Source of the DNA: Petrosia ficiformis
Lineage: Eukaryota; Porifera; Demospongiae; Haplosclerida; Petrosiidae
NCBI GenBank assembly: GCA_947044365.1
Contig: OX345651.1
Coordinates: forward strand, 497,926 to 561,925
Length of the DNA stretch: 64,000 nucleotides
Direction of reading: 5' to 3'
Part shown: piece by piece, positions 13,887 to 24,108 of the stretch
Numbering within the stretch: the first letter of the stretch is position 1
Layout: each line of letters opens with the position of its first letter
Translations under genes and position numbers: made by a program
Notes under the pieces: generated by a model
The model's database searches: none
What the model was told of the DNA's origin: nothing
What the model saw: the letters and a program-made list of their open reading frames with translations, nothing else

Positions 13887-14181
13887 TGTATGTATGTATG
13901 TATGTATGTATGTATGTATGTATGCATGTATACATGTATCATAAGTAAATCTTTTCTCTAGTGGATGTTTTTCTTTACTTGCTCATCTTCTCTACACAAT
14001 ATTAAAAGTCAGTACATGGATTCTTCTATTTCTTCTTCTCGTATTTATGCTTGTAATCATATTGGTGGGTGTTAACTCTACTCTCAGTAGATGTGGAGGA
14101 CGTTTATGCTCACACTCACCACTTCACATGTTACTGGGTCAACATCTTGATTATGAACACGCTGGTAGTGTAGCCATGTAA
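4611..14181 (+). CDS. EF-hand / coiled-coil / C-terminal membrane-anchored protein, 18 exons, 874 aa (KASH5-JAW1-IRAG-like?)
   Basis: Exons: 4611-4802, 5726-5932, 6298-6334, 6425-6473, 6522-6609, 6975-7045, 7379-7443, 8242-8294, 9168-9296, 9710-10063, 10582-10872, 11340-11410, 11467-11515, 12190-12698, 12789-12935, 13051-13110, 13517-13549, 13962-14181 (TAA); 2625 nt, phases close. Seen: N-terminal EF-hand-like segment (ECDSNNTGWVTVDALVNYI, then an acidic stretch), a Ser/Arg/Pro linker (RSRSGSPSSSKSRSGTP), long coiled coil from about residue 150 (e.g. LESKRLRERNDQLLLQ, ELDEMRKENEKLKKMCEEL), five 25-aa Ser/Pro repeats in exon 14, and one C-terminal hydrophobic helix (WILLFLLLVFMLVIILVGV) with a tail of about 35 residues. 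Known: EF-hand plus coiled coil plus C-terminal TM is the layout of KASH5, with JAW1/LRMP and IRAG related. The KASH signature PPPT at the terminus is absent, so the family call is inference. The start is ATG 4611. Confidence 0.72.
5289..5700. repeat. 55-bp tandem repeat x3, then CCATTAGTCCATTCAT array (intron 1)
   Basis: Three copies of a unit with ACTTGTATTTATACAATAT and ACTTATGATAATAGTAC run to about 5450, followed by 5460-5695 of CCATTAGTCCATTCAT-type repeats. Both lie in intron 1 of the EF-hand gene. Upstream, 5020-5260 resembles sequence near 51140-51270 and 43000-43260 and is probably a dispersed repeat. Confidence 0.75.
5945..6285. repeat. ATGTACATG-rich minisatellite in intron 2 of the EF-hand gene
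   Basis: Repeats of ATAGATAAATGTACATGTAC followed by CATACACTAAATGTACATGT units. The long minus-strand open frame here is repeat-derived. Confidence 0.85.
6607..6735. repeat. (GT)n microsatellite in intron 5 of the EF-hand gene
   Basis: About 40 GT units from 6650 to 6733, starting just after the exon 5 donor at 6610. The flanking intron to 6960 is TGTGRTTTGGGATGTGAT-like. Confidence 0.9.
7160..8190. repeat. GTACATGTACAATGAACTGATGTATGAA minisatellite in intron 7
   Basis: Irregular units combining the self-complementary GTACATGTAC with AATGAACTGATGTATGAA. Overlapping open frames on the minus strand here are repeat readings. Confidence 0.85.
8339..9160. repeat. 43-bp pyrimidine-rich minisatellite, about 19 copies, immediately before a 3' splice site
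   Basis: Unit CCTATCAATCTCATCTTTCT + TCATCCTCTGTACCTCCTCC + TAA, period exactly 43 (TCAATCT at 8341 and 8384). Every unit holds a polypyrimidine stretch and a branchpoint-like CTAAC. No AG dinucleotide occurs from 8302 to 9165; the first is the acceptor used for exon 9 (ATGAAG ending 9167). Confidence 0.93.
9308..9700. repeat. GGATGGGTGAATGGACTAAT-type minisatellite in intron 9
   Basis: Degenerate repeats of GGATGGGTGA, TGGATAGACTGAT and related ATGG units fill intron 9 of the EF-hand gene. Confidence 0.85.
10140..10430. repeat. (ATCT)n microsatellite in intron 10
   Basis: ATCTATCT repeats with interspersed CATCCATGCATTCATCTC motifs. Open frames rich in Ile/Tyr/Leu/Ser here are not genes. 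Confidence 0.9.
10893..11325. repeat. 41-bp tandem array of the palindrome GTTACTATATATAGTAAC, about 11 copies
   Basis: GTTACTATATATAGTAAC, a perfect 18-bp palindrome, recurs at 10893, 10934, 10975 (one substitution), 11016, 11057 and 11098, then with shorter or degenerate spacing to about 11320. Spacers are ATACTTGTTAGATTGATCTC-like. It lies within intron 11 of the EF-hand gene, so each copy could form a hairpin in the pre-mRNA. Confidence 0.9.
11599..11830. mobile_element. Non-autonomous element (MITE-like) with GTTCAC-type terminal inverted repeats, copy 1
   Basis: The left end reads TCTATTCACGTTCACCTTGACCTC. The right end in reverse complement reads TCTGTTCACATTCATAATGACCTC. The interior contains TTCATAACTTTAGTTTGG and TACAGTATAATCATGTATTAA. 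Related copies are at 22722-22917 and, inverted and expanded, at 34355-35620. No coding capacity. Confidence 0.65.
12232..12606 (+). repeat. 75-bp coding repeat x5 (25-aa Ser/Pro-rich units) in exon 14
   Basis: AAT codons at 12232, 12307, 12382, 12457 and 12532 start units NESPEKSLEDQITSSPNTTP + ISDSV. Copies 2-5 are almost identical at DNA level, implying recent expansion or homogenisation. Each unit offers SP and TP sites typical of proline-directed kinase targets. The 154-aa open frame at 12233-12697 is a wrong-frame reading of the same repeat. Confidence 0.9.
13550..13945. repeat. (GTAT)n microsatellite, intron 17 of the EF-hand gene
   Basis: Long GTAT/GTATAT tract between the exon 17 donor (13550) and the exon 18 acceptor (13961). 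All six overlapping open frames are repeat readings. Confidence 0.93.
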
Positions 14182-16670
14182 CTGATGATTTAAATCACAC
14201 ATACCCTCTGACTTGAATCAGTTCATCATTTTAAGTAAACATTGGTCACATGAGTAATTGTCACATGACTCATTACTTATCAGTTTATTTTAATAACTAA
14301 TAATTATGTTGTAAAAAAATATTATTTTAATGATAACTCACATTTTCAATAATTATCCTTTTTATTATTATAATTATATTATGGGACTGAGATGGCTCGA
14401 GACTAAGACACATTCCTGCACTACATAGCATATAGGAGTGGGTCTAGATAGATAGACAGACAAACAATATGATTTACACTAACTCTCGGCTCTGTTTACA
14501 TGTACAACATACATACATACATACATATGTATGTATGTACATGCATACTTACATAAATATGTGCGTACATATCTGCATGTATCATGCATATATACATGCA
14601 ACATACATACATACATACATACATAGATACATACATACATACATGCAAACATAAATACATACATACACACATTCATACAAACATACATGCATGCATACAT
14701 ACACATGTATATATGATTGTATGTATTTGTGTATATATCTACATATCTGCTTACTTACATGCATACTTGAGTACATATGTATGTATGCATATGTATGTGT
14801 GTCAGTATGTATATACATATATGTATGTACATATATATGCACGTATGTACGTATGTGTGTTTATGTATTTGCATATGTGTATACGTACATACTTACACAC
14901 TTATTCAGGTACATACTATTGTTTTAGCTTGAAAATAATGAATGCTTTTAGTTAACTACAGTACAAACATTATTATACATATACAAATTCTAATTCATTT
15001 TTCTATTAAGTATAATATAAAAGCTTTAAAAGACAATACATAGGTACATACATACATACTTACATATAATACATACATACATACATACATACATACATAC
15101 TTACATATATACATACGTACATACATATATACATACATACATACATACATACATACATACTTACATATATACATACGTACATACATACTAGTGTTGTTTT
15201 AGTTTGACAATAATGACTACTTTTAGTTATAGTTACAGCATGACTAGTTTATCAAACGTTTAGTTATAGTAATATTATTAGCTTACTAAAAGGATTTTAG
15301 TATTAGTTAACTAACTAAAAGTGCCCATTGTAGGCCAATTTTCATTTTCAATAGACTTGTAACTTAGTTATAGTTTAGTTAACTAAAAGTCACAATACCT
15401 TACTAAAAGGGGTTTTAGTTATAGTTATAGTTAACTAAAACAACACTAATACATACATACACACATGCATACATATACGTATATACATATGTAGATACAT
15501 ACATGTACATACCTACATATATGAATACACATACATACATACGTACATACATACATACATACATACGTACGTACATACATACATACACACATGCATACAT
15601 ACATATATACATGTACTCATATGTACATACATACATACATACATACATACATACATAATATATGTGTACATATACAGTATTACACACACACACACATACA
15701 TACATACATACATTAAAAAAAAATTATATACATGCATACATACGTACATACATACATACATACATACATACATGTATATACATACATACATACATATATA
15801 CATATATACATGCATGCATGCATATATACGTATATACCGGTACACATGTATGCATACATGTATATATGACTGTATATATATGTATGTATGTACGTATCTG
15901 CTTACTTACATGTGTAGTACATACTTGAGTAGATACGTACATATGTATGTATGTATATGTATGTGTCAGTATGTATGTACATAAATATATATGTGTATGA
16001 AACTCTGTATGTATATTCATGTATGTATGTACATATATATGCACGTATATATGTGTGTTTATGTATTTGCATATGTGTATATGTACATACTTACACACTT
16101 ATTCAGGTACATATTATTGTTTTAGCTTGAAAATAATGAATACTTTTAGTTAACTACAGTACATACATATGTATATGTATTTTAATAATAAGAGTTAACT
16201 ATTAATTATTATATTATATATATACAAATTCTAATTCATTATATAAAATTCTAATTCATTTTTTATTAATTATATTATCAAAAGCTTTAAAAGACAATTT
16301 GTTGTTGTTTATTTCTCTTATTTTCATAAAGAGATGATAAATTGTCTTAAAATATTATCATTATGATATTGTAACTATTAATTATTATTATAATCTTCAT
16401 AAAACATTAGTTTACTATGTTGTTTACAATTATTTTGTTGTTGTTTATTTATCTTACTTGTTTACGTTTATTAATTAACTAATTAATTATTGATTAATTA
16501 ACAAGAAGTATTATAAATGTATTCATATTAGTTTATTAACTGTTTAATTTTAATAAGTTATTAATTATGAATATTATTAATTTTAGAGGTTATATAAACT
16601 AGTGTATTATTTATTATCAAGTTATATTGTTACTAGATAGTGCGTGAGTCTTTGTTAGTAGATATTTGTA
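14182..16670. other. Intergenic region: CATA/GTAT microsatellites and AT-rich 5' flank of Roco copy A
   Basis: After the EF-hand gene stop come AT-rich DNA and interrupted CATA/GTAT arrays (14505-14900, 15040-15188, 15450-16120). Then follows about 550 bp of AT-rich sequence that reappears inverted at 53819-54340, 5' of Roco copy B. No credible gene is visible. The Roco copy A promoter should lie in 16120-16670. Confidence 0.8.
15189..15448. mobile_element. hAT-like MITE, 260 bp, with TAGTGTTGTTTTAGTT terminal inverted repeats
   Basis: The left end is TAGTGTTGTTTTAGTTTGAC and the right end is AACTAAAACAACACTA. Flanking 8-bp copies ATACATAC (15181-15188 and 15449-15456) fit a hAT target duplication, though they lie in a CATA microsatellite and so are weak evidence. 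Degenerate relatives occur near 45350-45515 and 56520. Confidence 0.6.
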
Positions 16671-19600
16671 ATGGCAGATAAGTGTCTTCTTGCTTTTTAT
16701 AGAGGTGATAAAGAAGAGGCCCTTCGTCTCTTGAAGGAAGTGAAACACCCGAGAGAGGTGAAGGGCAGTGGCGGCTGGACTCTACTACACTGTGCAGCTC
16801 GTAGAGGATGGACAGATATTGTTGAATTACTGATAACGAAATATAACTGTAATGTGAATAGTGTAGATAATTGTAATATTACTCCAGTACACTGGGCTAG
16901 TTACTATGGACATTTAAATGTAATTAAGAGTTTATACAACACTGGAAAATGTGATTTATTTATTAAGACTAAGGGAGGTGAGACTCCATTGGATATAGCA
17001 CGTCAATTTGGACATCATGAGATAGTTGAATACCTCACTAATATAGTGACCACATCAACATTAACTTGTAAGTGAATTTATGTGTCAACGTATGTCCTAT
17101 GTCTGTCTGTACGTACATATATTCTAAATAAACCACACCCCTTTGTTGCGGGGATTTTTATTTAGTGTCTGTTTGTCATTGTGTTAGTGTTGTGAAATTG
17201 TTTGTGTTAGTATATACATGTATATACATAGTACAATTAATATATATAATAACAAGATATAATTATAGAGAAACATTATCTCTATGATTGCTTTTTGGTG
17301 TCCAGCATTCAGTACTGAATCATGGCTGACTTTCATGCCTGAAAACAACAGCCTATTATAGATATTATTATAATTATCTATTCTTCTCACTTTTTAAAGG
17401 ATCTTGTAGGACTTTAGCAATATATTTGAGACAGAACAGCTATTAGTTCCAGCAGTTGGTAAGCTACAGCAGCTTTCTTCCTGCTGGTGTCTAGCGCGCG
17501 TTCTATTTGAGCCCCGCCCATTAATCGACCGCGCCCCTCGCATCGCGCAAACTAGCGAAAAAGGGTGCAAAGTAACCAAATTTCAAATTTCAAATTGCAT
17601 TTCTTTTTAGATATAATTTATGTACTGTAGACATCATCAGCTTGATGCTGGTGTATTGGTTTTGCATGCAACTTATGCTATGACCACTCAAATTTCAATA
17701 AATTTAATTGCAATGAAAACGGCATACAGAATAGTCTCGCAGGCCAGCCCCTTCACTGGAGGAGGAACGAAGCGAAGGGGCTGGCCTGTGAGACTAAGAC
17801 TATAGGGGTCATTTTAAATGCCACATCCCCTCATTATTAGTCACAAATACCAACACATGTTTATTATACTACTCACTGTAAAAAGTAATGGGTTATTTTA
17901 ACCTTCATTTAGTTACAAGAGTTTCAATGCAATTTTATGTTAGCTAGGTAATATTTACAAATTTATTTCATCTTGATCTATATTGACTAGTATATAAAGT
18001 ACATGTCATACATAATAAAGCATAGTAACAAAAACAATATTAATACAATGTACATGTGTATATAGTATAGTATACAACCTGTGGTGTATTATTATCAGTC
18101 CCATTTTAACATCTGTGAAAACAACAGATGCTCATTTCATAGTAATTAGTATGTACATTAATTTGTACTTATAATAACATACAACAGAAGTTACCACAAT
18201 TACTATATATGGGATTTTTGACCTTGTCCATTCTTTATCTGACATGTCAAGATCAAAAGAAATAGATTGCTACTTGTAAACGTTACCTACCAAGAAAAGA
18301 TTGATTTATATAGTCTCAGAAGGATACTACTATTAATATTGTATTGAAACTGATGTAACCAAATGAGGGTTAAAACAACCTATTAATTTTTACAGTGTAT
18401 GTATTCACAAATAATATCGTAGTACAATACATACTGTACCCTCTTAGTGAGAGGTGTGGCTTCGGTGAATGTATATGTATGTATGTATGTACATTGAATT
18501 TAAGTGAAATGTAATTTTATACTATATTCATACTTTTATTACTGGTACTGTCACTGGGTTGAGTGTATGGTACATATATGACATAGTTAATGTGTTATAT
18601 TAGTGTATGATTTATGTACATATAATTTATACACATGTGATATAATGTATTATATGATATCACATGTTTTGATTTACAGTGGCAATGAAAGAAGGAGGTG
18701 GGAAAATGAAACCATGTAATACTATACTACATGGGCCTCCAGGGGTTGGTAAATCTAGTTTGAAAAGAGTAATTCTAGGACAAGCACCCCTTCCAAAGGA
18801 GAAACAGAATGCTACACATATTGTTGAAACAGCTGCCCGTGCAGTAAGTACCGATCGTTACACAGCTAAAGGAAGAAAATTATTAGCAGAGGTTGATAAC
18901 ACCGAAATGATAAAGATGTTAGCAAAGAAAGCCGAGAGTCTCCGTCTCGACAGCCACAAACCCCAGCACCATGACTCTACTCACAATCGTATATCTGTGA
19001 GTATTGTATAATTTATTAATGTTTGTGGATGTGTCTGCATACATATATGTTTGTATACTATATATGTGTTTGTGGTACATTTGTATGTACATGTATATTT
19101 TCATTAAAGGAATCACAAGATCCTATTGAATCTGCGAGTGATTCTCCTCTCAATACTAGTAATTCAGAAACATTGGAATCCATCAGAGAGAAGCTGGCTG
19201 AACAAGTGGAACCATCGTCTGAGTTGTTTGATGTCGATTGGATGTACTTGACTGATTCCGGAGGTCAGCCACAGTTTCTAGACGTACTTCCTCTTCTGTA
19301 TCGTAACGAATCTCTTCACATAGTAGTGACACGACTCGATGAAGGCCTCGACGATAAGCCAAAAGTCCGTTTCTACAATAAAGGAGAAGATGTATATGCA
19401 CTTCCAGATCAATTGACACTTACTAATCGAGAGTTTATAGAAAGGGCTTGTCAAATCGCAGAAGCCAAAGCAATGTCTGGAAAGTTTGTCCCCAAGGTAA
19501 TGGTAGTCGGCACACACAAAGATAAGCTGGGAATCAATGGTGAAGCAAGGCTTAAAGAGATCAACAAAGAGCTGATGAAGTTACATCAAAAGTATAATCG

Positions 19601-21480
19601 TGTCCTCATTCGTAAGTCTAAAGATGAGGTAATCTTTGCTGTTAATGCTATGGCTCCTGTTGGAGAGGAACGCCAACAATACACTGAAGAGCTTCAGGAC
19701 TGTATTCTGAAGGCAGTAGAGAAAACAGGAGAGGTGATTGATGTACCTTTGAAGTGGCTTGCATTCCATCTTGATTTAGACAAAATGGGGGGTATTGTTC
19801 GAAAATCAGAATGCTATAAGACCGGAGAAATACTTGGAATGGGGAAGAGTGATGTCGACGAAGCTCTGAAGTATTTTGACAAAGTTGGGTTACTTCTTCA
19901 CTACCCAGATGATGTTCCTGACCTGATATTCACTAAAATGGATTCACTCATTAGTAGATTATCCAGGTTAATCATAGCCTCATTTATTACTCCAAGAAGT
20001 TGTGTTACAGCACCATATGACAGATTGAGAGAGAAAGGATTGTTTAACAAGTCGCTTTTACCCACCATATTTGAGGGTCTTTACGAGAGTGGAGAAGAAT
20101 TCTCTGATGATCATTTTCTAAAGCTACTGGAGTGTCTGCAGATTTGTGTTCATGTTGGAGATGGTGACTACTTTCTTCCGAGTGCATTGTCACTTGAGCC
20201 TCCCGTTGATGATTCCCCATTCCCAATGAACTGTGTTCCTCTTGTATACTCATGGGATGAACAGATTCTACCTCATGGTTTCTTTCTCACATTTGTTGTC
20301 GAGCTATTACGACGACAGGAAGGTAGAGACAAGATCTACTTTCAGTTAAGGAAGCATGTCATCCAGTGTCGTGATGTGGTACAAGTAATAGTAGCAGAGA
20401 AAAAATTACCAGGTTTTCTGAAACTGGTAGACAGAAAGAGATGGATAGAAATCTGTTACTCCTGCAGTACTACGAGCTATTGTTCGAAACTACGAGAGAT
20501 TACCAGTGATGCAATCGAAAGGGTTGTAAAGAGATTTAAACACACAGGTATAAAATCTCCTGGACTTGGTTTTCGTTGTCGTCTCTGTGATACCGATGAT
20601 CACTATTGTGATCTGTTGACAGACCAAACAATAGTTCAGTGTAACCGTAACCAGAATGATGGACCAGTAACACCTGACATGTCATGTTGGATAGGTTAGT
20701 GACATCTTTGTGTGTGTGTTTACTAAAAAGTAAAAAGGGGTGTATTTGGTGGTGTGATGTTATTATCAAGTGACTTGTTTATTAACTGTGATATTAATGA
20801 ATAATAATATATAATGATATTCATAACCTAATATACCTCACAAGATGTTATCATGTGATAAACACATCATTATAATGATTTCATTACATGTTGTCATGGA
20901 TATGTTAATTCCACAGATCAGTCAACAGTTACTAATATATTAGTAGATGATAAACCTTTAACAGGTAATGAGTCTGTTCTCTTGTTATGATCATTACCTC
21001 TATGTACATCATATAATTATAAATATTATTAATTTAATTATACAGTGAGTGATCTTGTACCAGTATTAGAAGCCACTGTTGAAGTTACTGACTGGTATAG
21101 TCTGGGTCTTACACTAGGTTTACCTAATCATCAGCTGGACACAATTAGACGTGATGGTTATGATGAGGCTGATCGTAAACGTAAAATGATATTAAAATGG
21201 ATGGATACAGGAGTAGCATCTTGGTCCTCTCTTGTGGAAGCTCTAAAGAGTCCTTTAATTAACAAGAATGGAGTTGCTGAACAGATTACTAAAGATCATC
21301 CTCGTAAGTATTATACTAACTGTTAACTAATTACATATAGATTATGATGTCATAACTGAATATGTAATTGAATAGTTATATAACATCATTCTTCACTTAG
21401 GTTCATGTATAAAGAGAAGAAGAGATGGACAAGATGATGACGAAGGGGACAGTTGGAACAAGATGAGAAAGAAAATTTAA
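16671..21480 (+). CDS. Ankyrin-Roc-COR-Death domain protein, copy A, 6 exons, 894 aa
   Basis: Exons: 16671-17067, 18680-18996, 19110-20694, 20917-20964, 21046-21303, 21401-21480 (TAA); 2685 nt, all phases close. Domains: ankyrin repeats, residues about 5-125 (GGWTLLHCAARRGWTDIVEL; TPVHWASYYGHLNVIKSL; TPLDIARQFGHHEIVEYL). Roc GTPase: P-loop GPPGVGKSS at 151-159, DSGGQ at 287-291, THKD at 373-376. COR region follows (FDKVGLLLHYPDDVPDLIF), then a Cys-rich segment (FRCRLCDTDDHYC). Death domain is at about 783-868 (WYSLGLTLGLPNHQLDTIRR; WMDTGVASWSSLVEAL), with a basic 26-residue tail. Known: Roco proteins pair Roc with COR; DAPK1 has kinase-ANK-Roc-COR-Death. Here there is no kinase. Likely a GTP-regulated, ligand-sensing adaptor recruiting Death-domain partners; function is inferred. 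Start ATG 16671 opens the first ankyrin repeat. Confidence 0.9.
17733..17795. repeat. Perfect-stem GC-rich hairpin in intron 1 of Roco copy A
   Basis: AGTCTCGCAGGCCAGCCCCT pairs with AGGGGCTGGCCTGTGAGACT around a short loop with GGAGGAGGAACGAAG. It is GC-rich in an AT-rich intron. The same hairpin is at 52691-52753 in copy B, so it predates the duplication. Probably the core of a small foldback element. Confidence 0.75.
17874..18397. mobile_element. MITE with about 60-bp terminal inverted repeats starting CACTGTAAAAA
   Basis: The left end (CACTGTAAAAAGTAATGGGT, continuing into TTTTAACCTTCATTTAGTTA) matches the reverse complement of the right end (CACTGTAAAAATTAATAGGT, TTTTAACCCTCATTTGGTTA) over roughly 60 bp. 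Length is 524 bp with no coding capacity. Target duplication is not clear. The orthologous insertion is at 52091-52612 in copy B. Confidence 0.75.
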
Positions 21481-22721
21481 ATATTTTCATCTCTTCTCAT
21501 TATAGACATTACTTAACAAAAGATCACTTGACAGTAACCATGGTAACATATGTTCTCATAATTTATAATGTATTAATTAATTTTATTACTATAATATACA
21601 TTATTAATAATTTTATTAATTTATTTTTGTTTTACAATTTTTATTATTATATACATGTAATTATTATGCTGAAAAATAATAATTATTGATCATGTAATTA
21701 TAATGAGGATATGATTTGGAGGGAATAGAGACACTACATAGTACAAGATGAAATAAGGCTATAGGACAGGGTTGTGGAAATATTGAGCTGATTACTGATC
21801 TGTTGATTTCCATCACTCTTTGTCCTGCTTCTCGTATACTTTGTATATAGTTTAGTTTATAATTCACCAGACAATCACTTGATTTATCAGATAATGTCTA
21901 GTATATGACTGGCTGTTTCCACACTACTGGACCAGGATAGAGGAGAGAGGACAAGAGGTGATGATTGAGGTATAGAAGAGGTGAGAGGACAACATGAAAG
22001 GGTACAGGAAAGAAACAGATAGTGAACTTGTAATAAAGAAGTATCATACACAAATACATGTTTAAAAATAGAGTATGTGTATATAAACATGATCATCACT
22101 GAAGATATGATTAGTGACAGGAATTAGGAAGATAAGATGAGGTAAAGAAAGATTAGTTTTGTTTATTGTGTTTTGTTGTCATGACGATATTTGGGATAGA
22201 GTGGTGTGATGTTATATCAAGTGTCTTGTTTATCAACTATGAATAATAATATAATGATATTACATCATCATAATGATATTCATTACATATTTTTGTATGT
22301 GTGTGTGTACATGTGTATAATTCATTACTACTAACAGGTTTATTAAACTGGTTATATATTACTTGTTGACTCATACTAGTAGTGGGCGGAACTGTTAATG
22401 TTTCCTAAAAGGATTCTAATTAAAGATACATAGTAGTTATCCACTAAAAAATAAAATTGAAAAATGTTATTACTAACTAATATCAAATTCCTATATTCAC
22501 TACACATGATGTTAATATTAGATCATGTGACATATTAATTAATACTGATAATATGTCATTACTATCATTAATTAATGATACACCTAGCTATAGATACTGT
22601 ATATCAACATGTATACTAAATGAGTATAATTAATTATAATTAATACACCTAATACCTCAAGTCTAGTTTTAATTGTTTAATGAATTTAGTGACTAACATA
22701 ATAATCACTATATAGTTAAAG

Positions 22722-22917
22722 GTCATTCATGTTCACCTTGTCCTCAGAAAAATGTTCATAACTTTAGTTTGAAAGGACCGACAATCTTTTTACCTGCACC
22801 ATTTTCATATAATTTTCCTTTCCGTTCTTTTTTGTGTATGTCACATTTCAATCCATTGTTTCATTATTGAGTTACAGTATAATCATGTATTAATTTTATT
22901 GTGAATGTGAACAGACT
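22722..22917. mobile_element. GTTCAC-type MITE, copy 2
   Basis: Homologous to 11599-11830: it shares TTCATAACTTTAGTTTG, GACCGACAATCTTTTTACCT and TACAGTATAATCATGTATTAA, and ends in GTGAATGTGAACAGACT. It is shorter than copy 1 owing to an internal deletion near the right end. Confidence 0.65.
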
Positions 22918-22974
22918 CTAGTACATGCTAAAAAATATATTACATGATTATTTTATTATATATATAGGTATATT

Positions 22975-23425
22975 AGACATGACTCATAAATTCACTATTA
23001 ATACATGCTAAATATAACATTTAAAAATCACTAAGTTTAGTGTATGTAATTAATAGTTAGCTTAAGGTAATATTACATGTATGTATTTATTAATATTAAT
23101 GTGACTACAAGTGACAGGATTGACTGCCCGGCCCAGCGACTCGATGGCGAAGTCCGCAGCACCGACGACGAGGGTGTAGGTGGGGTGAAGGACATCAGTG
23201 GCCCCCCAGAGCTTGCGCTTGATTCTCTGAAGCACCCACAGAAACCGGAACAACAAGAGTCACTTCAAGCAGTTTATGCGCAACTCAAGACATGACTCAT
23301 AAATTCACTATTAATACATGCTAAATATAACATTTAAAAATCACTAAGTTTAGTGTATGTAATTAATAGTAAACTTAAGGTAATATTACATGTATGTATT
23401 TATTAATATTAATGTGACTACAAGT
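22975..23425. repeat. 138-bp direct repeat flanking a 175-bp GC-rich insert
   Basis: 22975-23112 and 23288-23425 are near-identical (AGACATGACTCATAAATTCA ... GTGACTACAAGT). Between them, 23113-23287 is conspicuously GC-rich (GCCCGGCCCAGCGACTCGAT, GTGGCCCCCCAGAGCTTGCG) in an otherwise very AT-rich neighbourhood. It is open on the + strand for about 60 codons, ending in QESLQAVYAQLKT and TGA. I do not recognise the peptide. Confidence 0.8.
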
Positions 23426-23439
23426 ACTGGATGGTTGAT

Positions 23440-23705
23440 TATTACACAGTATGAGGTTCATATAGTGAATATAGTGTCAGGATTGACTCTAGTATGGATA
23501 CAGTATTTATATATACACAGTATGAGGTTCATATAGTGAATATAGTGTCAGGATTGACTCTAGTATGGATACAGTATTTATACATACACAGTATGAGGTT
23601 CATATAGTGTCAGGATTGACTAGTATGGATACAGTACACAGTATGAGGTTCATATAGTGAATATAAGTGTCAGGATTGACTCTAGTATGGATACAGTATT
23701 TATAT
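23440..23705. repeat. About 70-bp tandem repeat x4
   Basis: Units read ACACAGTATGAGGTTCATAT, AGTGAATATAGTGTCAGGAT, TGACTCTAGTATGGATACAG in order. The third unit is internally deleted. Confidence 0.8.
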
Positions 23706-24108
23706 ATATACATGTATATAATAACTTTATATATGTACATGTATATAATAATTTAAATTGAGAAAAATCATGTCTAGTTATAAAAAACAAGAAAACGAAA
23801 AAGAATCTGAAATATTGTAATATTGTAATATAATATATCAGTTGAATTAATTATAAAATGAACTATAGACTTACATGTATATACATGTACATATAATTAT
23901 AATACTATCACACAACAACATGTCAAGAATAGAATCATATACGTATATATATATTGAACTACTATTTATAATCATTAATACATACACATTGTCAATATAC
24001 TCATAATATGTTACTATTAACTATTATATACATAAGTACTAATCACTATAACAGATTCATCAACATAATAATATTTACTACTATAGTACATGTACATTAT
24101 ATAATGTA

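Larger units (their letters stand above)
14900..22395 (+). repeat. Segmental duplication, copy A
   Basis: Sequence from the AT-rich 5' flank through Roco copy A to the 3' flank (ending near CTCATACTAGTAGTGGGCGGAAC, about 22395) is matched in inverted orientation by 47843-55440. From the P-loop exon onward it is also matched by 60062-64000. Shared landmarks include the intron-1 hairpin and MITE, the 3' block with CACTCTATCCCAAATATCGT (reverse complement) and TATAACCAGTTTAATAAACC (reverse complement). The left edge lies in microsatellite and is uncertain. Confidence 0.8.
21481..24108. other. Intergenic between Roco copy A and the BAK-like gene (convergent 3' ends)
   Basis: Holds the duplicated 3' flank of copy A (to about 22395), a MITE copy at 22722-22917, a 138-bp direct repeat flanking a GC-rich insert (22975-23425), and a tandem array at 23440-23705. 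The rest is AT-rich without recognisable genes. Confidence 0.8.

Noticed and set aside
17620..17805. 61-codon frame in Roco copy A intron 1
   Set aside because: It runs through the GC-rich hairpin element; the duplicate in copy B shows it is intronic repeat DNA.
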